From: Streptomyces sporangiiformans
GTDB taxonomy: Bacteria > Actinomycetota > Actinomycetes > Streptomycetales > Streptomycetaceae
Direction of reading: 5' to 3'
Length of the DNA: 64,000 nt
Assembly (NCBI RefSeq): GCF_005768555.2
Contig: NZ_VCHX02000168.1
Span: 1 to 64,000 of the forward strand
Part shown: positions 1 to 6,913 of the stretch, piece after piece
How the letters are laid out: every line of letters starts with the position of its first letter
Position numbering within the stretch: the first letter of the stretch is position 1
Notes under the pieces: generated by a model
What the model was told of the DNA's origin: nothing
Databases searched by the model: none
What the model saw: only the letters and a program-made list of their open reading frames with translations
Position numbers and translations under genes: made by a program

Positions 1-129
1 CGCCCCCGCGCCCCCGCCGACGATGAACGACAGTGCGCGGAACTGCGGTTACGGGGAAGGGCGTCACAGAGAACAGCGGTACGGAACTCCTCATCACCAA
101 CGACCGGCCCCACCCGGACAACTGAAGGA

Positions 130-822
130 ATGCACACACCGATGGAACCCCCCACGGAAACCCCCACCACGCTGGGCGAGCAGCTCCTGCTCCTCTCGCT
201 GGACGACGAGACCGGCACCGCGAAGGAGTCGGCGAAGGTGGCCTTCGCGATCTCCGCGGCCTCGCTGGTGGAACTCGCGCTGGTCGGCCGGATCGACGTG
301 ACCGACGACAAGGTGACCGTCGTCGACGCGACACCGCTGGGCGATCCCGCCCTCGACACCGCACTCGCCGACATCGACGGCAGGGACAAGCCGGGCAGGA
401 CCAAGGACTGGATCACCCGGCTGAAGGCGGACGCGGTGGCCGGGGCGAACCGGGGCCTGATCGAGAAGGGGCTGGTCCGGGAGGAGAAGAAGAAGGTGCT
501 CGGTCTCTTCCCCGTGCGCCGCTACCCGGAGGCGGACGGCTCGGTGGAGGCGGCGGTACGGGAGCGGCTCGACGCGGTCGTCCTCCGGGGCGCGGCGCCG
601 GACGAGCGTACGGAGTGCCTGGTGGCCCTGCTGCACGGAGCGAAACTGCACCGGCTGGCCTTCCCGGACGCCGACGCGCGCAAGGTCCAGGCGGCCATGA
701 AGTCGATCTCACAGGGCCAGTGGTCCGCGACGGCGGTGCGCCATGTGGTGCGGGCAGCGGAGGAGGCGCTGGCGGTGATCATCGCTGTGTCGGTGACGAC
801 GACGGTCGTCGCCGACAGCTGA
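130..822 (+). CDS. GPP34 (GOLPH3/VPS74-like) family phosphoprotein
   Basis: A 230-residue protein of the GPP34 family, the bacterial relatives of the Golgi phosphoinositide-binding proteins GOLPH3/Vps74. The family hallmarks are visible: an N-terminal helix beginning LGEQLLLLSLDDETG, an aliphatic helix with AAASLVELALVGRI-like spacing, the loop around DWITRLKADA, and a C-terminal run of hydrophobic valine/alanine residues (VIIAVSVTTTVV). Streptomyces genomes carry many GPP34 paralogues of roughly this size and their biochemical role is unknown; lipid-head-group binding is only inferred from the eukaryotic homologues. The start at 130 has no strong Shine-Dalgarno; a second ATG lies 12 bases downstream. 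The gene is followed by a perfect hairpin terminator and looks monocistronic. Family assignment is firm, function is not. Confidence 0.85.
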   Translation: MHTPMEPPTETPTTLGEQLLLLSLDDETGTAKESAKVAFAISAASLVELALVGRIDVTDDKVTVVDATPLGDPALDTALADIDGRDKPGRTKDWITRLKADAVAGANRGLIEKGLVREEKKKVLGLFPVRRYPEADGSVEAAVRERLDAVVLRGAAPDERTECLVALLHGAKLHRLAFPDADARKVQAAMKSISQGQWSATAVRHVVRAAEEALAVIIAVSVTTTVVADS

Positions 823-860
823 ACGTCAGCCGACGGCGACAGGCGACGGCTGACGACAGT

Positions 861-898
861 CGACAGCCCCTCCTCGGGTCGACGAGGAGGGGCTGTCG
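861..898 (+). terminator. Perfect 16-bp hairpin downstream of the GPP34 gene
   Basis: The arms are CGACAGCCCCTCCTCG (861-876) and its exact complement at 883-898, around a 6-base loop. It starts 38 bases after the stop codon. No T tract follows, as is usual for high-GC actinobacterial terminators. Confidence 0.75.
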
Positions 899-1027
899 TG
901 GCCCTGGCTGTCACGGGGGTCAACAGCGGGGCCGGTCCGCCTGCTCGGCCCGAAGGGGGACTGTCGGGGGCGCAGCCGGATTCCCGGCGGATCCGCGGGA
1001 GGCGCCTGGCCTCCGGCGGCCCGCCTC

Positions 1028-1509
1028 AGCGCAGGTACTGGATGGGACTGCAGTCGGTGTGCTCGGTGTCGCGGCAGATCTTCACCCAGGTCGTCCCCAG
1101 GCCGCCCGGCTTCTGGAACCGGACTGGGACGGCACCGGGAACCGCCGTTCAAGATGGGTGCTGTTTCCGGGGCGGTCGACGCGCTGGCGGATCTGCGCCA
1201 CCCGGAGGAGGGAGTCCCACGGTCAGGTCCACCTGACAAGTGTCCGGTCGCCGCTCCGGGAGGTGCTGCGGAGCGGCGAGACCTCGCCGGTGAGCAGGGC
1301 GGTGTGGCTGGGTCCTCGGCGAGTTGCACGAACTGCGCGCATCCGGGTGCGCGCAGCCAGCTGAATCCCGTTTCCCCGTGGTAACGCACGGTGATCCGCA
1401 GATAGCGGGTGCCGTACTCGCGTACGGTGACGGGCTCCGTCTCCGAGGGCTGTACCGCCACCAGCGGTCCGGCGGGCGGTGCCGGCGAACCGGTGGACGG
1501 CTCAGCCAC
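1028..1509 (-). pseudogene. Degenerate coding remnant next to the truncated monooxygenase
   Basis: This stretch has pieces of protein-like reading frame but no intact gene. A minus-strand frame opens with GTG at 1509, overlapping the stop of the neighbouring monooxygenase remnant, and reads about 65 plausible residues (containing TRYLRITVRYHGETGF). It then turns into arginine/proline-rich out-of-frame sequence. A second frame at 1028-1150 reads a plausible C-terminal end containing GTTWVKICRDTEHTDC and ending IQYLR-stop. I read these as parts of one small protein broken by frameshifts, but I do not recognise the family. The 680 bases between the GPP34 gene and the monooxygenase remnant hold nothing else besides the terminator at 861-898. 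Confidence 0.35.
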
Positions 1510-1980
1510 TGTGCCGTCGCCCGACCGCCTCGATGATCTCCCGGGCGTCCCGGAACGCCGCTGCCTGCCCCTCGGTGAACAGCACTCCGGCGCAGTTGAG
1601 AATCACCTCGTCCACGCCGGCGTCCCGGAACTCCTCGAGCCGGCCGGCGATGTGGTCGGCCGAGCCGAACACGTACGTGCCGCTGTCCACCAGGGCGGCG
1701 GCACCGGCCACCGGGTCGGCCGGATCGGCGGGTACACCGGCCCGGCGCAGCATGTCCGTGTAGTGGTCGGTGGTGAGGTGCCCAGAGGCGGCCGTGTGCG
1801 CGAGCACGTGCGGGTCCCGTCCCTCGCGCTCCACCGCGACATGGACGACGGTCGCGACGCGGCAGCGGGTGTCCCTGTCCTTGGCCCCTTCCTCCAGGGC
1901 GGGCAGCAGGGACGGCGAGGAAGTGCGAGCTGGTGGCGTCCGAGTCGACTCCGAGCACCGCCGAACCGCCAGACGAACAT
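1502..1980 (-). pseudogene. Truncated, frameshifted LLM-class flavin-dependent monooxygenase
   Basis: The last ~130 codons of a bacterial-luciferase-like (F420/FMN) monooxygenase survive here. Reading from 1930 down to 1502 gives a typical family C-terminus: LLPALEEGA, RVATVVHVAVEREG, the GSADHIAGRLEEFRDAGVDE helix and a final REIIEAVGRRHSG. The preceding ~15 codons continue only in another frame (VLGVDSDATSSHF), so there is at least one frameshift near 1930. The whole N-terminal two-thirds, including most of the flavin barrel, is missing. The broken end lies exactly at the tRNA-Ser fragment beginning at 1981, which suggests site-specific recombination removed or never delivered the rest. It is almost certainly non-functional. 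Confidence 0.75.
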
Positions 1981-2024
1981 TTGGAAAACGTGTTGGGGGC
2001 AACCCCTCACGAGTTCGAATCTCG
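1981..2024 (+). other. 3' fragment of a tRNA-Ser(GGA), putative attachment-site scar
   Basis: The bases read as the 3' half of a serine tRNA. They include an anticodon loop TTGGAAA (anticodon GGA), the 3' anticodon strand ACGTGTT, a long class-II variable arm (GGGG-CAA-CCCC) and a T arm with stem CGAG, loop TTCGAAT, stem CTCG. Resemblance stops one base after the T stem: the acceptor strand and the 5' half of the tRNA are absent. Such ~45-bp 3' tRNA segments are what tyrosine integrases of actinomycete elements use as att cores. No integrase is present in the window. It is not a functional tRNA. Confidence 0.7.
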
Positions 2025-2057
2025 CAGGACCGCGGCCACTCGCCGGGGAGCTGAGCG

Positions 2058-3032
2058 ATGATGGCGGCCATGGCTTTGTCGACGGCGTTCACGAAGTTGT
2101 TCGGTCTGCGGCATCCGATCGCGCTTGCGCCCATGGGCGGTTCTGCCGGTGGTGCGCTGACGGCGGCCGTCTCGCGCGGCGGCGGGCTCGGGTTGCTGGG
2201 CTCAGGGAACGGGGATCCGGACTGGCTGGCCCGCGAGCTGCCTCTCGTCGCGTCGGGTACGGACAAGCCGTGGGGCATCGGCTTTCAGACCTGGGCGATC
2301 GACATCGGCACGGTCGAGCGGGCGCTGGAACACCGTCCCAGGGCGGTGATGTTGTCCTTTGGGGACCCGAGCCCGTTCACCGAACGCGTCCGCCAGGCCG
2401 GCGTGACACTCATCCTTCAGGTCACCGACTTGGAGGAGGCCCGGCAGGCGGTGGACCTGGGCGCCGACGTCATCGTGGCGCAGGGCACCGAGAGCGGCGG
2501 ACATGGAGCCCGGCACGGACGGTCCACGCTGCCGTTCGTGCCGCTGGTGGTGGACCTGGCGGCGCCCGTGCCGGTGCTGGCGGCAGGCGGGATCGCCGAC
2601 GGCCGCGGTCTGGCGGCCGCGCTCGCCCTGGGGGCCGCGGGAGCACTCATCGGCACCCGCTTCCAGGCCACGGCCGAGGCCCTGGTCGACCCGTCCGTCG
2701 TCGCCGCGATCATCGAGGGACGCGGGCAGGACACCGAGCGCAACCGCGTCCTGGACATCGCCCGCGGCTCCCGCTGGCCCTCCCGGTACACCGCACGCAC
2801 CCTGGGCCATCGCTACCTTGACCGATGGCGAGGCCGGGAAGCGGAACTCGCCGCGAATCCGCAGGCGCAGCAGGCCTATCAGGACGACGTGGCACGAGGC
2901 GAGGTGCCCCCGCTGCCGGTATGGGCCGGCGAGGCCGTCGATCTCATCACCGACCTGCCAGGCGCAGCCGACCTCGTTGCCGGCCTGGCCGCGCAGGCCG
3001 AGGAGGCCCTGACGCGGGCGGGAAGGCACTGA
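2058..3032 (+). CDS. Nitronate monooxygenase (NMO/2-nitropropane dioxygenase family)
   Basis: A 324-residue FMN-dependent TIM-barrel enzyme that oxidises alkyl nitronates to carbonyl compounds and nitrite. Visible family features are the N-terminal RHPIALAPMGGSAGGALTAAVS strand-turn that contacts the flavin, the VIVAQGTESGGHGAR segment with the catalytic-loop histidine, and the phosphate-binding region VLAAGGIADGRGLAAALALGA...GTRF. Length is normal for the family. The start at 2058 is chosen because GGGGAG lies 8 bases upstream; another ATG at 2070 would remove only MMAA. The gene begins 34 bases after the tRNA-Ser fragment, so it sits at the edge of the possible integration scar. Cytoplasmic; detoxification of propionate-3-nitronate-like compounds is the usual inference. 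Confidence 0.88.
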   Translation: MMAAMALSTAFTKLFGLRHPIALAPMGGSAGGALTAAVSRGGGLGLLGSGNGDPDWLARELPLVASGTDKPWGIGFQTWAIDIGTVERALEHRPRAVMLSFGDPSPFTERVRQAGVTLILQVTDLEEARQAVDLGADVIVAQGTESGGHGARHGRSTLPFVPLVVDLAAPVPVLAAGGIADGRGLAAALALGAAGALIGTRFQATAEALVDPSVVAAIIEGRGQDTERNRVLDIARGSRWPSRYTARTLGHRYLDRWRGREAELAANPQAQQAYQDDVARGEVPPLPVWAGEAVDLITDLPGAADLVAGLAAQAEEALTRAGRH

Positions 3033-3139
3033 CCGGGAGTATGTCGATGAGTCCTCACCATCTTCGGCTGCCGGATACCCAGTGGCCGGCTGATGCGTGG
3101 TTCTGTAGCTTGCCCCCATGACCGACAACCGAAAGGGCA

Positions 3140-3562
3140 ATGCCGCGTAGGCGCCCATCAGCCCTGCGGGGCGAGCTCCCGGTCCGCGCCGCGAGGCGGC
3201 GACGGTACCCGTCCATCGACCGCCTTTCCGGATCCTGCACGGCCGATCTCCGCCGGCTCGAACGCTCCCGCTTCCGGCCCGAGGAAACGGCAGAAGCGTT
3301 CTGGCATTGGAAGGCCCTTGCCCACGGCCCGCTCAGACTGATCGCGGACCCGGTGACGGCCCAGCGATGCGGTATCCCCGGCTGTTGCGACGTGGGCTGC
3401 TTCCGCGATCACCTCGAAGCCGTTCTGCACGCCCTGCCCAAGAAGAGCGCACGCGAGCTGCGCGCCCTCGTGGCGGCCCTCGATGACAAGATTCTGAGAA
3501 GGGCCAAGTCCGCCATCCAGGTCGACAACCTCGGCGTGCCATGGTGGCGAGACCAGTTCTAG
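3140..3562 (+). CDS. Hypothetical Cys-containing protein, start uncertain
   Basis: A 140-residue soluble protein that I do not recognise. The N-terminal ~25 residues are Arg-rich. The rest has helical, conserved-looking composition with a CGIPGCCDVGC cluster near residues 84-95 that could bind metal, followed by amphipathic helices (LEAVLHALPKKSARELRALV) and a C-terminal PWWRDQF. The start is problematic. An ATG at 3118 sits 7 bases behind a TAGCTT -10-like hexamer, a leaderless arrangement common in Streptomyces, but opens only 10 codons (MTDNRKGNAA) before a stop in another frame. The ATG at 3140 follows AAAGGG at a spacing of only 2. A single-base change would fuse the two. The C-terminus is the most reliable part. 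Confidence 0.55.
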   Translation: MPRRRPSALRGELPVRAARRRRYPSIDRLSGSCTADLRRLERSRFRPEETAEAFWHWKALAHGPLRLIADPVTAQRCGIPGCCDVGCFRDHLEAVLHALPKKSARELRALVAALDDKILRRAKSAIQVDNLGVPWWRDQF

Positions 3563-3640
3563 GTCCTCGGGCGGGCGCGCGCCGGCGCCGCACTGCCAGA
3601 TCACAGCAACCCTCGCAGGGGCAGGATGGTAACAATGGCG

Positions 3641-3662
3641 ATAGTATCTCTACCGAGACTAT
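3641..3662 (+). promoter_or_regulatory. Imperfect AT-rich palindrome upstream of the ATPase gene
   Basis: The sequence ATAGTATCTC-TACC-GAGACTAT is an imperfect dyad with outer ATAGT/ACTAT arms and inner TCTC/GAGA arms. It stands out against the surrounding GC and lies 20-41 bases before the ATG at 3682, where a repressor could block transcription. Operator function is an inference. Confidence 0.35.
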
Positions 3663-3681
3663 TGCCTGCAGGAGTGCCTCC

Positions 3682-5103
3682 ATGCGTCGTTTCATCGGGC
3701 GGGACCACGAGCTGAATGTGCTCCGCAGCGCCTTGCAAGCGGTTCACGATGCCGCCGGTTCGGCGAAGCCAGGGCAGTGCATCCTCATGCGAGGGAGGCG
3801 GCGGGTCGGCAAGTCCAGCCTCGTCGAGGAGTTTCTCCGGCGCTCCGAGGCGCCGTACCTCTTCTTCACCGCGGCGGGCGGCACGGCGGAGGACGAACTG
3901 ACGGAGCTGCTCGACGCCGTCGCCAGATCCACCCTGCCGGAGCGGGGACTGTTCTCGGAGGAGACCCCGGAGCAGTGGAATGCGGCATTCAGGCTGCTTG
4001 CGGAGATCCTGCCCGACGACAGCCCTAGCGTGGTCGTCATCGACGAGGTCCCGTATCTCATGGACCGCGTCGACGCCTTCGAGGGCATGCTCCAGCGGGC
4101 ATGGGACCGCCTGCTGAGCCGCAAGCCCGTACTCCTCCTCCTGGTCGGATCCGACCTGTCGATGATGGAGGCGCTGAACAGCTACGACCGCCCCTTCCAT
4201 CAGCGCGGCCGGGAAATGGTCGTGGGGCCGCTGAACCCGGCCGACATCGGCGAGATGCTGGGACTTCCGCCGGCGGCCGCCTTCGACGCCGCCCTGATCA
4301 CGGGCGGCCTCCCGCTGATCTGCGCGGAGTGGCGGGCGGGAGCGGACGTCTGGGAGTTCCTCCGCGACTCGCTGGACAACCCGATCTCGGCGCTGCTGGT
4401 CTCCGCCGAGCGCTCACTGGCCGCGGAGTTCCCACCGCAGGCGATGAGCAGGGAGGTCCTGCGGGCCATCGGAACCGGGGAGCGAACCTTCACCAACATC
4501 GCGCGCGCCGCGGGCGGCATCGCCCACACCACTCTCACCCGAGCCACGGAGGTCCTGACCGAAAAACGGGTGGTGGCAGCGGAGTTGCCGCTCTCCCTGC
4601 GGCCGTCGAAGGAACGCCGCTACCGAGTGGCCGACCCCTATGTGCGGTTCTGGCTCGCGTTCCTGGATCCGCATATGGCGGAGATCGAGCGGATGCGGGG
4701 AGATCTCACTCTGAGCCGGATCAAGGAGCGGTGGACGAGCTGGCGGGGCCGCGCGATCGAGCCCCTGGTCCGGGAATCCCTCGCCCGTCTCCTGCCGGAC
4801 GGGCCCCTGCCCGCCACACCGGCGATCGGCGGGTACTGGACCCGCAGCAACGACGTCGAAATCGACCTGGTGGGCGCCGACCGGCAGCCGGTGGCCAAAC
4901 AGTTGCACTTCCTCGGCTCGGTCAAGTGGCTGGAGAACTCCGCGTTCGACAACCACGACCTTGCCGCACTGCAGAAGCACCGCGCGGCGATCACCGAGGA
5001 GCCCGTGCCGCTCGTGGCGGTCTCCCGCAACGGGGTCAGCTGCTCCGGGCTCCAGGCGACCTACGGCCCCGAGGAACTACTGAGCGCCTGGAACAGAGCC
5101 TGA
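3682..5103 (+). CDS. AAA-type ATPase with C-terminal DUF234 domain
   Basis: A 473-residue protein of the archaeal-type STAND ATPase family. It opens with FIGRDHELNVLRSAL, typical of the family. The Walker A motif is GRRRVGKSSLV at about residues 38-48, and the Walker B is SVVVIDEVPYLMD near residue 120. A winged-helix segment (NIARAAGGIAHTTLTRATEVLTEKRVV) follows near 280. The C-terminal ~150 residues are DUF234, a PD-(D/E)XK-like fold, with RGRAIEPLVRESL and the core DVEIDLVG. These proteins are often found near mobile DNA and their job is unknown. The start is at 3682 because CAGGAG precedes it by 7 bases and the family N-terminus begins there. The 3' end overlaps the convergent oxidoreductase gene by 27 bases. 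Confidence 0.82.
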   Translation: MRRFIGRDHELNVLRSALQAVHDAAGSAKPGQCILMRGRRRVGKSSLVEEFLRRSEAPYLFFTAAGGTAEDELTELLDAVARSTLPERGLFSEETPEQWNAAFRLLAEILPDDSPSVVVIDEVPYLMDRVDAFEGMLQRAWDRLLSRKPVLLLLVGSDLSMMEALNSYDRPFHQRGREMVVGPLNPADIGEMLGLPPAAAFDAALITGGLPLICAEWRAGADVWEFLRDSLDNPISALLVSAERSLAAEFPPQAMSREVLRAIGTGERTFTNIARAAGGIAHTTLTRATEVLTEKRVVAAELPLSLRPSKERRYRVADPYVRFWLAFLDPHMAEIERMRGDLTLSRIKERWTSWRGRAIEPLVRESLARLLPDGPLPATPAIGGYWTRSNDVEIDLVGADRQPVAKQLHFLGSVKWLENSAFDNHDLAALQKHRAAITEEPVPLVAVSRNGVSCSGLQATYGPEELLSAWNRA

Positions 5104-5784
5104 GCGGTCGCTGTTCGCGACGCCCCTCTCCACAGCACCCCGGTCCTGCGAGACGAACGCGTCGAGTGCGGGCTCCACGGAGGCGAAGGCCGCCTCGCCC
5201 ACGTTCAGGGAGTCGTACACGAAGTGCACCGCCGCGTTCTCGATGCCGCAGAACCCGGAGATCCCCACCCGGAGAGTCCGGGCGACCGACTCGTCCCAGC
5301 CCAACTCGGCGAACTGGTCCCCTGTATAGCTGACCAGGCTGATCCAGAGCATCCGCTTCGCACGCAGCCGGGGTTGAGCGCTGCCGTAGGCGAAGCCGTG
5401 GTTCCACACCCGGTCGATCCAGCCCTTGAGGATGGCCGGCAGGCCGAACCACCAGAGCGGGAAGACCACGATGATCGCGTCAGCGGCTTCGATGCGCCGC
5501 ATGTGGGCGTGTACTTCGGCCGAGTACACCTTGTCGCGGTCGGCCCAGTCCGGCTCGTCGGCCGGGCTCATCCGGGGGTCGAAGCCCTCGGCATGCAGGT
5601 CGAGTACGTCGACGGCGAAACCGTCTGCCACCAGCCGCGCCCGGGTACGGCGGGCGAGCTGCCCGGTCAGGGAGTCCGCACGGGGGTGGCCAAGGACGAG
5701 CAGTGCGCGTTTGCCTGCGGAGGGCGCGCGATGCGGCGAGAGGGTGGTCATGATCCGCTGTGCGCCGTCGTTCCCGGTCGTCAT
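5077..5784 (-). CDS. NAD(P)H dehydrogenase (quinone)-like flavodoxin-fold oxidoreductase
   Basis: A 235-residue flavodoxin-fold protein of the NQO1/MdaB/KefF type, expected to pass two electrons from NAD(P)H to quinones through FAD or FMN. Seen in the sequence: the flavin phosphate loop LVLGHPRADSLTGQLA near residues 28-43, a middle strand with IIVVFPLWWFGLPAILKGWIDRV, and HGFAYGSA, all diagnostic of the family. The ATG at 5784 overlaps the stop of the upstream dehydrogenase gene in an ATGA, so the two are translationally coupled. The pair is transcribed away from the AfsR-like regulator at 6914, which is a reasonable candidate controller. The C-terminal ~20 residues are low complexity and overlap the end of the convergent ATPase gene. 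Confidence 0.83.
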   Translation of the reverse strand: MTTGNDGAQRIMTTLSPHRAPSAGKRALLVLGHPRADSLTGQLARRTRARLVADGFAVDVLDLHAEGFDPRMSPADEPDWADRDKVYSAEVHAHMRRIEAADAIIVVFPLWWFGLPAILKGWIDRVWNHGFAYGSAQPRLRAKRMLWISLVSYTGDQFAELGWDESVARTLRVGISGFCGIENAAVHFVYDSLNVGEAAFASVEPALDAFVSQDRGAVERGVANSDRSGSVPGAQ

Positions 5785-6803
5785 CGCGTCTCCCCCAGAC
5801 GGACCAGCATCTTGCCCGTGTTGGCACCGCGCATCATGCCCAGGAACGCGTCGGGCGCCCGCTCGATGCCCTCCTCGACGGTCACCTCGGTGTGCAGTGT
5901 GCCGTCGGCGAGCCAGCCCGAGGCCTTGCCGATCCACTCGGGGAAGAGGTCGTAGTGGCTGCTGACCAGCATCCCGCGCAGCGTCACCTCCTTGGCGGCC
6001 GCCAGGAAGAGGTTGTCGGGTCCCGGCACCGGCCCGGTGGCGTTGTAGCCGCTGATCGCCCCGACCATCGCGATCCTTCCCCCCGTGCGCATCGCGTCGA
6101 TGGCCGCCTCGAGGTGGTCGCCTGCCACGGCGTCCAGGTAGACGTCGATGCCTTGGGGCGCGGCCTGGGCGAGTTGCTCGGCGAGCCTCCCCTGGCGGTA
6201 GTCGACCGCCGCGTCGAAACCGAAGTCGTCGATGAGCTTCTTGGTCTTGAGCGGTCCGCCCGCCGAGCCGATCACCCGGGACGCCCCCAGCTTCCTGGCC
6301 AGCTGCCCGGCGACGCTGCCGACCGCGCCCGCCGCGGCGGAGACGAAGACGACGTCGCCCTCCCGTACGGGCGCGGTCCGGGTCAGCGCGACGTAGGCGC
6401 TGAGGCCCGGGGTGCCCAGCGGACCGAGAAATGCCTCCGCCGGAGCGAGAGAGGTGTCGACGACAGTGGCCGACGCGGCGTCCAGGTCCGCGTACTCGCG
6501 CCAGCCGTGGAAGTGCGCGACGGTCGCCCCGACCGGCACGGACTCGGCACGGGAGGCGATCACTTCACCGATCGCACCGCCTTCCAGGACGGTGCCTAGT
6601 GCGAAGGGAGGCATGTAGGAGGGCACGTCGTCCATGCGGCCGCGCATGTAGGGATCCACGGACATCCAGGTGTTGCGGACCAGTATCCGGCCGTCGCCGA
6701 GCTCCGGGACCTCGGTCGTGGCCAACTCGAAGTTCTCCGGCACCGGTTCACCGACGGGGCGCGAGGCGAGACGGATTTCGCGGGACACGGTCATGGTGGT
6801 CAT
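5781..6803 (-). CDS. NADP-dependent medium-chain dehydrogenase/reductase (leukotriene B4 12-hydroxydehydrogenase-like)
   Basis: A 340-residue zinc-independent MDR of the YncB/curcumin reductase/LTB4-dehydrogenase branch, which reduces alpha,beta-unsaturated carbonyls with NADPH. Diagnostic elements are NTWMSVDPYMRGRM in the substrate half (about residues 45-58), the PLGTPGLSAYVALT helix, and the nucleotide loop VSAAAGAVGSVAGQLAR-KLGASRVIGSAGG near 150-175. There are no zinc-ligand cysteines. The ATG at 6803 was chosen for its GGAAGG ribosome site; an ATG three codons later is possible. It is the first gene of a coupled pair with the quinone oxidoreductase and is divergent from the large regulator at 6914 across 110 bases. 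Together the pair looks like an electrophile/quinone stress module. Confidence 0.85.
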   Translation of the reverse strand: MTTMTVSREIRLASRPVGEPVPENFELATTEVPELGDGRILVRNTWMSVDPYMRGRMDDVPSYMPPFALGTVLEGGAIGEVIASRAESVPVGATVAHFHGWREYADLDAASATVVDTSLAPAEAFLGPLGTPGLSAYVALTRTAPVREGDVVFVSAAAGAVGSVAGQLARKLGASRVIGSAGGPLKTKKLIDDFGFDAAVDYRQGRLAEQLAQAAPQGIDVYLDAVAGDHLEAAIDAMRTGGRIAMVGAISGYNATGPVPGPDNLFLAAAKEVTLRGMLVSSHYDLFPEWIGKASGWLADGTLHTEVTVEEGIERAPDAFLGMMRGANTGKMLVRLGETR

Positions 6804-6913
6804 GGCGTTTCCTTCCTCGGTAACGATCACGGGAACACGTTGCACGGGCTCGCGCACGGGAGGCTGACGGTCCGCGCACGGCCTGCCGACGAGGCACGCA
6901 TTAGCGTGGTGGC

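Noticed and set aside
1981..2030. A complete tRNA gene
   Set aside because: Only the 3' half is present; the acceptor and D arms are absent and the last T-stem pair is mismatched.
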